Assembly: GCA_916613615.1 (NCBI GenBank)
Contig: OU744732.1
Location: 34,371,950-34,435,949 of the forward strand
Length of the DNA: 64,000 bases
Reading direction: 5' to 3'
DNA from: Steromphala cineraria
Taxonomy: Eukaryota > Mollusca > Gastropoda > Trochida > Trochidae
Position 1 is the first letter of the stretch, and each line of letters opens with the position of its first letter. A model generated the notes under the pieces. It was not told the origin of the DNA. It worked only from the letters and a program-made list of their open reading frames with translations, and ran no database searches. Positions 10,201 to 22,200 of the stretch are shown here, one piece after another. Both the position numbers and the translations under genes were made by a program.

Positions 10201-13200
10201 CAGCTGAAGCTGTTTACATGACACCCGACTCAAATCGAAATTATGTTATATTTGTACACATTACATATTATGTCTAGATCAAAATTTTAACTACTCGAAC
10301 AGTTTCATAAAAAACAGTTAATTATGGTAATTTGATTTGAGGGAAAATTGGTAGAAAATTGTTATAAGTCATATGATCGTAACTAATCATCTCGTTTTGA
10401 TCAAATCTGTTAATGAGATATATAATCATTATAATCGGTGTCATAGTAACATTTTAAAAAGTGAGAACTGTGTTAGAAAACTGACATGATCTGATTTCCA
10501 TGTACAAAATTACGATTTTGAACTTTAAATTATTTCAAGTCATTCATGCAAAGTTTCTAATTATGACATAATGAAATAGACATGTATTGACATATTTCGT
10601 ATTTCAATTAAAACATTTTCCCTTCTTGATATTAATCACTGTATCCGCCTTTTTCAAGTCTGACAAATTAATCAGCAATAAAACATAATGACATTAATAC
10701 AGTAAAAAGAACACTTTAAAGGGGCAGTAGCACGTTTTTGGATAATTAAATATTTTCACTTATAATTGTAAGTTATTACTTAATGTATTATATTGACAGT
10801 GTCAATAATCTCATTACACAAGCAAATCATCCATAGTCAGAGGACAAAGTATGAAGATTCACTTAAAATCGATTGGCGGCCATTTTATGTGAACACCTTT
10901 AATTAATTTTGTGTAAGAAAAAGGATTCTCCTACACCCCTTCTCACACGTATACAAACAACACAACAACATTTAACCTTGGACTGACTGTATTTGCGTAG
11001 GCTTGTACCATTACATCGTTCATCATTCAACATCCATCATTATCAAATAGTGTATCGACGGAGCTGTGCCCGACACGAAAAACCAGAGATAACAACTCTT
11101 GTTGAGAAAAACTCTGGAACCGTGTTCTCCCTACGTATGCATCAGCCCCTTACTGGGGAGTTTACAGTAAAACAATATTTGTACAACACACAGAATAAAT
11201 TCACATAAAACAGTTTTCAACTATTGATATAGGATGTACAAAAATACAAATAGGTTAATGATTGCCTTAAACAGCGCTAAGCACAGACCACTGACAAATC
11301 CATATGTGGTATATTCCATACGTGGTATAAATACCAATCTCCATAAACGGTATGGACAAAAATTAACCATATACGGTATCAACAGAGATGACCATACACT
11401 GCATAATCCATAAACGGTATGAATAATTACGTGCTTCATATCGCAGGAACCATAAACGGTTTCGATATACATCGCCATAAACGGCTCCAGCCATAACGGC
11501 TAACCTCATCCATAAACGGATATACAGCTCCAACCATATGCGGCGTCAAGCTCTGCTGGATTAGACGTCAGCAAATCATCTGAAGCAAATGTAAAACATA
11601 GTTAGATGCTTGAAATAACATAAACTATATACACACATGAAAAATATCTGTAACTGGTACTGCACTTACAGCCGAGAGAATCGATCCACTTTACCTCTCA
11701 CCTTTATATACCCCGCTAGGACCACTAGCGCCCCTACAATTACCTGCCCTTTGATACTTGCTCACAGGTAGGAGAAATTAATTTTCCTCTAATTCATTCC
11801 TCAAACGAGGAAAACATCATTTCTCCTACACCCCTTCTCACACGTATACAAACAACACAACAACATTTAACCTTGGACTGACTGTATTTGCGTAGGCTTG
11901 CCTAGAGGTTCAAAGAAAGTCTGGTTTATAGCCCCAGTGAAAGTGATACTTTAAGACGACTGTTCAAACTATCCTTGACGTATCCATCCTTTGCATTCTC
12001 ACTCTTCCATCTTCCATGTCGTTTGAACATTCTGTCAGGAACACCGTTGTTTGCTGCTGCTGAAGCTCCCCCACTGCGGAGACTGTGCAAACCATACAGT
12101 TTTATGTCACTGACAAAAGGCTTAAAAGTCTCTATAAATAATTCTCTCAACCTGGTGTAAGACATAGGTGAATTGTCTTTTCTCAATCTGTAACCAACCT
12201 TGGTTTTGGACACATTTCTAAATATGAACTCATCTGCCTCAGATGGAATATCAGCTTGATCTAAATATTTCAATAAACAGGAAACTGGACACAATTTGGA
12301 GCTAGTTTTGCCTATGACCAACCAAGAACCGTCTCTATACACATCTGTCTTGGACTTTTCGATGAAAAGCATCATGTGGGTATCATAGAAAACAATATCA
12401 CATCTAGCAATATTCAAGAGCTCCGCTGACCTTAAAAATCCAGAATACGCCAGCAAACACATCGTTACTATTCTCAAATCTGCCAAGGAGGGTTGACACA
12501 TTTTAGCATCATAAACTTTCTCTAACAACTCAATAGTGACTGGCTCTTTTCTGCAGACTGATTTTGCTAACTTGCGTTTAGCAGCTTCAAATACATTTTT
12601 TACCAGGGAACTATCAGTTGGGCTAACAATCCCAATACCTGCATGTGCGTGCCTGATACTATAAAATGCTGTCTGCACAGCAGAAACAGAATCACTTTGT
12701 TGAATTACTGACAACAGATACAAAGAACAGTGCAATGGCGATATCGGTAACTTAATGCTCATAGAACATGAAACTGCCCACCGTTTCCATGCTTCAAATC
12801 CATAGCGGTACTTCCTTGAAGTAGAGTCGGCCCTACAGTGAGACAACAACCCCGGCAAACCGGCCGCTAACTCACGAACACCGTCAGGCATCTCTTCAAG
12901 CTCATCTCCATATGTACACGTAAACACATCTGTGAACAGAATGAAACAATTAGCATGTACTGAAATCAACACGTAATGCTAACATATTGAAATGTAAATC
13001 TTTCTCTCCAAACAATCCACCACCTAATCTAGAGGCTACATAACATTCTTTGGAGCTAGATAAGTACATCCATTCCTTAACCTGTGCAATAAAAAACATT
13101 GCCAATTGCCAACAGGGGCCAAAAACAGGAAGAATACCATTCTGGCACTACCAGCGTACCTCTGGCGCCACACTCTGACATATGCCTAATCGTTCTAGGT

Positions 13201-16200
13201 ATGAGACAGATAGGGGGGACAACCCAACTAATGCCACTCCACTTCACAGTGAAACAGTCAACAGCCTCACAACCAGGATTGTAAAATCTGGAGTTGAAAC
13301 GTGTAAGTTTGGTGTTGTAGTAGCTAGCAAACCTATCAACATCGTGAGGGCCCCACTTTGAGTCAATTTGTAGAAACACATTTCTGGCAATAGCCCAGTC
13401 ATCATAGTCTGTCACTCTGCTCAACATGTCTGCTACCTGGTTCTCTGCACGAGGAATCCACTGTATAGTAAGATGTACATGGTGGACTAAGCACAACTCA
13501 AAAATATGCAACGCGACATCTTGCAAGTGTTGTTTCATGCTACCCTTTGTAACAATGGATGCAACGTTCTGATTATCAGTGAACCAGATAATTCTGGTCG
13601 ATTTTAAGGATGGCATGAAACTTATAAGAACTAAGTTTACTGCTTCTAGCTATCTCCACGTAGAACTACGACATGCCTCGTCTGAAGACCACTGACCGTG
13701 CGACTTTGCACCACCTAACTCAACACAGTACCCACCAAATCCCGTATCACTAGCATCGCTGAAAATCAACGTGGAACCAAGTGAGCTTGTATTCAAAATC
13801 CTGCTGTTCAACCTTGTGATATTGTCTTTCCAAAATCGTAACTGGTTTACACTCTGTGAAGATAGAGGAAGCTTGCTGTTCCATGATGAAGCACAAACAA
13901 TGTCAATACTAAGTGACCGAGTCATAAGTTGACACAATGACCCAAGCACAAGTTTCATTGAAACGATTTGGCCAACAACGGAGGCCACAGTTCTGACTCG
14001 ATGCAAACCAGCAATGTTATTCAGAAGTTGCTGAATACTACACACTAACTTCAGCATCTTTCTCTCAGGCACTGAAACTGTCATACTAGCTGTGTGTATG
14101 TGGAAACCCAGCCACTCTAAACTCTGCGATGGATGCCATAAGGACTTCTCAACCTTTGGTACGAAACCAGAATGAATCAAATCACTTTTGACACTCTGCC
14201 CTACATTTACAGCATCAGTAACAGAGGGAGCCGACATAATACCATCATCAAGAAATGTAACAATCTTTTTGCCTTCAAAACGCCATTTCTTAACTAACTG
14301 ACGTGTGACTTTCGTAAAAACGTAAGGAGCAGAAGTTAGACCAAATGGTAGTACAAGAAACTTATAGTAATGTGGTTTGCCACACGAATCTGACCACGAA
14401 AATCCCAAGAAATCAGTATGTGGTCCAAATATATCAATGTGGTGATACGCCGAGTGGATATCAAACTTGATAAGCCAATCATTGGTACTGATGTATTCAA
14501 GAGCACACTTCCAATCTTCATATTTCACAGATTGTCTGTACACATATCTGTTAACTATAGAAAGATCTAGAATTAGACGTTTCTTGCCAGACGACTGAAT
14601 TGATACCGACAGTGGGTTAACAACACTAGGTGGATGTGCACATTCGACTACTAGCCCTTTCTTCACTAACTCGCTAACAGCGTTCCTCACAAAGTCTACT
14701 TGTGACAATGCCGACTTGTTGTTGCGTAACTCCATTCTAGGAGGCACTGAAACAAAAGGAATTTTGTAGCCGTTTGAGATCAGATCAATGACAAAGTTAG
14801 ATGCTCCAATATCACGCCAAAAAGCTACAGATGAGGCTAATCTACCCTTGACAATTATTTCGGCCATGCCCTGCTCATATTCGAAAAAATCTTCAGTTAA
14901 ACATAATTCATCTGAATTACAATTCTCAAAACACTTAACTGACAGATACGATTCAGCATCACTGCGACGGTCCTGTGCTGGTTGACTGACGACTGGTTGA
15001 GTGACGGTAGAGCCGGGGACAGTCTCGTCTGAAGTGGTTGATATCGCCACAGTTGAAACAGGCCCCACTCCTGGGACCTTTGTCACGAAAGGGCTGGTTG
15101 ATTGGTTGTTTCAAACTTACAGAAGTAGGTCGCACGCTTTCTTCCTGCACCCTACGATTCGATCGTGTTGAAAGCGGTGTATGACGAAACTTACTCCTCT
15201 GGCGGATCTTTTTGCATGCTTTGCTTTCAGCCTTTTCTATCCTCTTATCATCGTCAGAATTTTCAGCCAAATCGTTTGCAACATAATTCCGTACCGTTTC
15301 CCACCCACCTTCGGATGAATCTGCTATTTTGATGAGTTTATTTCTGTGAGTTAGCTTCCCAATTGCCTCCGTCACCAACGCCTGTGAGTCCGCTTCAGTG
15401 TCTGCATTCTCGGATCTTCGTAGGCAATCAAAGACTTCAGAGTTGAAATTAAACTGTATTTTATTTCCCTCCTTCCTCCAAGAATACTCACTATCTGCTT
15501 TTAGCCTTTTAATGTCTTTAGAAGTCTGAGTAAATTCGTTTCTCAACTTGCAAAGTTTATCGTCCATAGAAGTTTGTAAATCCATGCGGTTGTCCTCGAG
15601 CTTATTCAAAATGGCGTCAAATTTTGCCGCCATTTCTGGGTCCATGATTGCAAGAGAAATATATGTAACTGGTACTGCACTTACAGCCGAGAGAATCGAT
15701 CCACTTTACCTCTCACCTTTATATACCCCGCTAGGACCACTAGCGCCCCTACAATTACCTGCCCTTTGATACTTGCTCACAGGTAGGAGAAATTAATTTT
15801 CCTCTAATTCATTCCTCAAACGAGGAAAACATCATATCTCATGGCTAAACTTTAATTATTTATTTGAATTATCACTGCTCCATTTAGTTTAAATGCATTG
15901 TCTTTCAAATGGAACCATTAATTTTCCTTTTCCTGACATCGCCTTATATTCCCCTAAAAGCGTGCTACTGCCCCTTTAGATTGACAAGATATGTAATAGC
16001 TATACATATTGTACCGATTTCTGGGGATACAGCTTGACAATGCAGGTGGTTGTTAAAAAAACTTTGTACAAATGAACGCTTTTTTTAAGATTGCCATGAA
16101 AATGTAGTCTAAATATATATATGCCATTATTTTATTTTCATGTGACAGTGTCTAATGCATTCTTTAATGAATCATCATGGTAGAAATATTCAAATATTCT

Positions 16201-19200
16201 TTAAGTGAATCATTTATGACGAACATTTTTAATTCATAGATATGCATAATTAATGGTAATATGAAACTAACTATTTCTATATTTCATATTGATTAATGTT
16301 TACGAACGAAAGCAATGTCAATGTGATCATTTCTATCTTATCAGTTTTTACATCAAGGTTTTATTATAAGATAGTTATAGAGGTGTGGTTCATTGGGAGC
16401 CACAACATTGGCAAGTTATTAAAGGGGCGGTAACACGTTTTTTGTAAGTTAATGCTAAATGTATTATTTTGACAGTGTCAAAAATCTCATTCCACAAGCC
16501 TATCATCCATAGTCAGAGGAAAAATTATGAAGATTTACATAAAATCCATTGGCGGCCATTTTGTGTGAACACCTTTCATTCATTTTGTGTAAGAAAAAGC
16601 AATCGCATAGCTAAACTTTATATTATGTATTTGAACTATTACTGCCACAGACGTGTATCGCTTAAATACAGCGTTAGAAAGACATATATACTCGATAGAC
16701 CCTACCCTAATACTATATATAAGGACTGTCTAACGCTGTATGTAAGCGATACATGACTTTCCTTATATATAGTATTAGGGTAGGGTCTATCGAGTATATA
16801 TGTCTTTCTAACGCTGTATTTACGCGATACATGTCCCTGTGATTACTGCTTCATTTAGTTTAAATACATTGTTTTTCAGTTGGAACCATTAATTTTCATT
16901 TTCCTGACATCACCTTTTATTCCCCCTAAAAACGTGCTACTGCCCCTTTAAAACCTAAATAACAAAAATGAAACAAGTGTATGTTTTAAGAAAAATATTT
17001 TGTAAACCAATATTAGAAATAAAAATGTCATTATTCTCACCAAAAACATTTAAAATTTAATATCAAATACGTGATAACAAAATTACATTAGTAATACAGT
17101 TGATGGTAAACATTGCAAGATATTACAATGGTCATCGTTTGGCCATGTTTGTGTAAAAATATGTAACTACTGCACAACAAACACAAATAACACCGCAAAA
17201 TTAATATAGAATGATATTTAAAAAATGTTATTATTAAAAATGTTCTTGTATGGTTAATGATAATACGAAACTAATATATACTCCCTTACTTTATATTAAG
17301 GAATGTTTACGAATCAATGTATCTTGAATTTGATTGTTTTTATCTATTACGTGTAAATAATAACCTATAAACCAGTTTAAAATACACACCAGTGCATATT
17401 AATAACTTGTACAATGTACGTATCTTATATAAATGGTGAGTTGTAGTTTTGTAGAAGTATGAACCTTTTCAAGTAATATGATATGGGTAAATAAGATACA
17501 TTTGTAACATCACCCTCAACACGGATTGTTTTGTTTCGTTATAAACTGTACATACATACATATAAAATGAATATACATGGATGATCAGCTGATCGTGATT
17601 TCTCAGTTATATGGTACAGAAACTAACTTTACACCGACAAGTTAAATAATTTGTTTAACCAAGATAGTTTAATAAATGTAAATTGGACGTTTGAATTTGT
17701 CTTCCGTGAACATAATTGACCGTAAATACCAGTATTTATCATATAATTGCATGCCCAATAAGGGATGAAAATGTAGAGTATATTGAATTCATATAAAGGA
17801 TCATTGCATATACAATGTTCATTTCAAAGAGAAACAAAAAGATGAAAATCGCGGAATTATAATGTCCGAGAGGGGCTCCCATATATAGATTCGCATTTTC
17901 GCCATACTGGTTAGAATTTTCGCGATTTTTTGTCAATGTAAGTAAAAAATGGCGGCTGTTTAAAGTAGTATATGGTGTACCTGTTTTCCCTGCATGGAAA
18001 AAGTAGGGAAGATCAATTGGACGCGACTGCTCGTGTTAAAGTTGTTACGAACTGCACGATAAATAAAAAAATCATCTACTTTTCGTAGTTGATTCGTAAA
18101 CATTTCCTCGACGAACAAATTTGTTTTCACCTAGCTTATGCTGTAGATACACCATAAGCTAGGAAAAAACAAATTTTCCCCGGCATAGAATAAGAAGGGT
18201 AGATCAACTGGAGGCGACTGTTCGGAAGGGTTAAGCGGCCCCTCTCAGCCTCATACGGAGTGGTTTTTTTTACGTAGCAAATGGTGTATTTGTTTCCCCG
18301 GCATGGAAGAAGTATTGTAGTTCAACTGGAGGCTATGGCCCTGCTTGATTGGTAACCCGGCGCACTATCAGGCGTACGCCGCAGGAAGTGACGAAACGTG
18401 CAAAGCACTTTATTGGTAAAATACAATACGCCGGTTTGAAAGACGTGCGAACCCGGCGTATCATGGCGGACAACTATCTTCCGTGTGACATTCCACAACT
18501 AGTTTTGTGACATGAATACTTTTGATGATAAAATATCAAAATTATTAAAATGAATAAAAAAAACAATCATGACTTATTAAATACAGTGCATTTAAAGAAA
18601 GTTGATGTTTTTTCAACATTTCGACAAAATGTAAGAATTAAGGTTCGTCTGACATAAATAGTACGTTTTTGAGTAAACGTCATTATTTGTACTTACCGTC
18701 GACGACTCACCGTAGCCCCATTGATTGCCTATCAATTATCTCTCGACCCATAACACAGAAAAAACAACACGGGAGTTACCTGCATATCCCCGCCGCGCCA
18801 CCTATGGTCACGTGACCAAAACCTCATTCCAACCTCCCTGGAGCCAGTGAACGCTAGAGCGAACCTACTCGCAGGAGGGGAGGCATGGGTGGGAAATAAA
18901 GATTGGTGAGTCGTCGACGGTAAGTACAAATAATGACGTTTACTCAAAAACGTACTATTATTTAACGTACTATACCGTCTCCGACTCACCGTAGCCCCGA
19001 CTACCACAGAGGGTGGAGGGCTGCGAGAGCGAGGCGGCAGGAGATCAGTTACTCCCACAACTACGTCTAACTAACGGCGGGTGCCCAGGTGCCCTGCTAA
19101 GGAGGGAAGCCCGCCCCAAACCGGAAGAAAGAACAAATGAGACACGGATGTGCGATGCGAAGTTCATTTAGTTAGAACAACAGAACGCAAAAAGGACCTA

Positions 19201-22200
19201 TGCAGTGCGGTGCTGAGCGAACACCCATGGCCCCATGGTCTCCCGTGGACAATTCTCGTAGGTAGTGGTAGCGAACACAATGCCGGACTTCCAGAACCAG
19301 CCCGACATGATGTCTGCTACGGCGATGTTGCTGGAAAAGCCATAGTGGCCGAGATCGCCCTGATCTCAAGAGGGTTAGCAGGAGCCGGCGGGGCTAGCTC
19401 CTTGGCTTAAAAAAGCGTCAAGGATAGCGGACCGCAGGTAGACCCCCAGGAGGCGTTTGTCTATCTCCTTCGTGCTCTGCTGTGAGTGAGATAGAACCAG
19501 TCTCCTCTTCCCCTGGCGGAGAGAACGCGTACACTCTGCGTAAATTCGAAGAGCTCGGACCGGACAGAGGAACCTACTTCCCTCGTCCGAGGGGGAGACT
19601 GCACCTGAGAGGGCTGGGATGTGGAACACCCTGCCCCGTTCGACCGACCCCTGGTTCTTGCATACGAAAACCGGTGCGAGTCCCAGCGTGTCCTTACCCC
19701 CATCCCTCGCTCAACCCGGAGCAAATCGGCCTGAAGAGCGTGCAGCTCTGAGACCCTGGCAGCCGAAGCCATCGCCACCAGGAAGACGGTCTTGACCATC
19801 AATCGGAGAATGAAGGACTCTGTCAGGGACTCGTAGAAGTCCGAGCACAATTGCTCGAGGACAATTGCTAGGGCCCGCTCGGGAGGTCTAGGTTTGAGCC
19901 GCCCGTCCTCGTGACGGACGGTTCTTATCACCTCCTTAAGGACGGAGATGTCCACCGCGGGGCCCGCTTACGTAAGACCGACATGATTGCCGCAAGATGA
20001 GTGTTAATAGAGGGAGTCTAAGTCGCCTCTCCTCCCGGAGGTACATTAAGTACTCCGCCACCTGGGGAACCATCGCTACCTTGACGTCCCAGCCCTTAAC
20101 CGCACAGAATGTGACAAATGACCCCCACTGTACGTCATACAGCTTGCGGGTGGAGACACGCTGGGCAGAGGTAACCGCGGCCAGAAGATGTGAGCTATTA
20201 GGATTAGCAAGATCGACCTTGACACCTCGATCTTCGTCACCACTAGAGTGAGAAGCTTGGGGTGGGGGGAGGGGAACGTAACCGTCCATCTCCTCCCATT
20301 CGCACGACAGAGCGTCTGAGCCCCACGCCCCGGGGACGGGAGACACATAGACCGGCAGTAGGTGGTTCAGCCGGGTCGCAAAGAGGTCTATGTGTGGTCT
20401 CCCGAAGTGCTGACACACTTGTTGGAACGCCTGGGGGAGGAGTTTCAATTCCGTGGACGGCGGTTTGTCCTGCCTGGAGGGAGCGTCCGCTAGGACGTCC
20501 TCCACCCCCGGGATGTGCACCGCGCGAAATGACATGTGCAGCCTGTCTGTCAGGCGGAAGAGATCCAGTGCTAATTGGGGGATGGTAGTAGCACACGTAT
20601 CACTTGTCCCCACAGCAGAGCGGACCAGTGATGGATCCCCATCTCCAGCTCATTGATGACCCGCGTGTGCTGGGACAACGACCAGAGCACCTCCGTCTGT
20701 TCCGTTCCCAGGTGGGCCCCCCCAACCCTGCGTGGAAGCGTCCACGAAGAGAAGTGCGGTCGCCGCGGGAGGTCTGAGTGAAACACCTGAGACACGTTGC
20801 TTCCACCCTCCACCAGGCTAGGTGAGGGACGAGCCGCTGGGGGAGCGGGAAAGCGTGTCTGCACACTTCCTGCCTGACGTGAGGGTTAGAAACCCCTGAA
20901 GAGGTCTCGGAGCGGACCTGAGCTGAAGTGAGCCCTAAGTTTGGGTAAATTGTATACAACTCTTGTAGAGTTATCCTAAGAAATGGATAATAATCAACAT
21001 CCCCAATAAATTATCTCCGATAACCAAATACTTAATAGTCTTGTTGTGTCACCGAAAGACATTGGGTTAAAGTTGTAACCCATCCCATGAAAGTGAAGTT
21101 AATGTAATCGTCTAGAACCAGTGAACCAATCTGGAGACAAACTTGTCCTACCCGGACACCCTGCACACAAAAAAACAAACTACCAAGCGACACGCGTCAA
21201 TCACCTCTCCACTCAGGCGCTCCCCTGAGTAAAAGGGGTGAGAGACACAAGCGCGAGGGGAGCCAAGCACACAAGCGCACAATCATCCCAGACCAGCGGA
21301 GCGGCCAGAGCTCACCAACCAATCAGCGTCAATCACCTCTCTACTCAGGCGCTCCCCCTAGGGGGACGCTCCCCTGAGTAAAGAGTGAGAGACACGCCAA
21401 CCAATCAGTGACAAGGCTTATTAAAATCTAAATATTTTAGATATTTAAATACGTACCTCAATTCCAAGGTGGACACGGCGAGTGAGAGCGCCTGGCGCGC
21501 CTCACCTCCTATCCCGTGACTCTGGGCGTCAAGCGCACCACCAAGCGACACGCGTCAATCTCCTCTCCACTCAGCCGCTCCCCCTAGAGGGAAGCTCCCC
21601 TGAGTAAAGAAGGAGAGACACGAGCTCGAGGGGCCGCCAGAACACCAAGTGCACGTCCAAGGAAGCCACTCGCCAGACGAACGAAGGCGAAGTGAAGCGA
21701 GGCAAACGCGTACCAAGACGGAGGACGGACCAGTCACTCCCGTCCCTCACTCGCCAGACGAACCAAGGCAGAGCGGAGCGAAGCAAACGCGTACCAAGAC
21801 GGAGGACGGACCAGTCACTCCCGTCCGTCGTTCGCCAGACGGACCAAGGCGAAGCAAAGCGAAGCAAACGCGTACCAAGACGGAGGACGGACCAGTCACT
21901 CCCGTCCCTCACTCGCCAGACGAACCAAGGCAGAGCGGAGCGAAGCAAACGCGTACCAAGACGGAGGACGGACCAGTCACTCCCGTCCGTCGTTCGCCAG
22001 ACGGACCAAGGCGAAGCAAAGCGAAGCAAACGCGTACCAAGACGGAGGACGGACAAGACACTCCCGTCCGTCACTCACCAGACGTACCAAGGCTGAGTGA
22101 AGCGAAGCAAACACGTACCAAGACGGAGGACGGACCAGTCACTCCCGTCCGCCACTCGCCAGACGAACGAAGGCGAAGTGAAGCGAGGCAAACGCGTACC

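Larger units (their letters stand above)
10926..15835 (-). mobile_element. Ngaro/DIRS-type tyrosine-recombinase retrotransposon
   Basis: About 4.9 kb, transcribed on the minus strand inside an ADA2 intron, in sense with the gene. The order is A1, gag, RT-RNase H, tyrosine recombinase, B1, A2, spacer, B2. These split direct repeats (A about 179 bp, B about 80 bp) are the hallmark of Ngaro-like elements. The repeat pairs are almost identical and the three frames are nearly intact (one nonsense codon), so the insertion is young. No integrase, protease or LTR is present, as expected for elements that integrate a circular DNA by recombinase. Confidence 0.92.
10720..15975 (+). mobile_element. MITE family A, copy 2, split by a Ngaro-like element
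   Basis: The left half (10720-10925, after TTAA at 10716) stops inside the family-conserved GTAAGAAAAAGG..TCGCATGGC segment. The right half resumes at 15836 with TCATGGCTAAAC and ends CGTGCTACTGCCCCT at 15975. Intact copies at 29346 and 52481 show that these two points are adjacent in the empty element, so the retroelement inserted here with little or no target duplication. Confidence 0.9.

Noticed and set aside
19150..20656. Plus-strand frames of 60-108 codons within the DIRS1-like element
   Set aside because: They are antisense shadows of RNase H and recombinase remnants whose motifs are clear on the minus strand.
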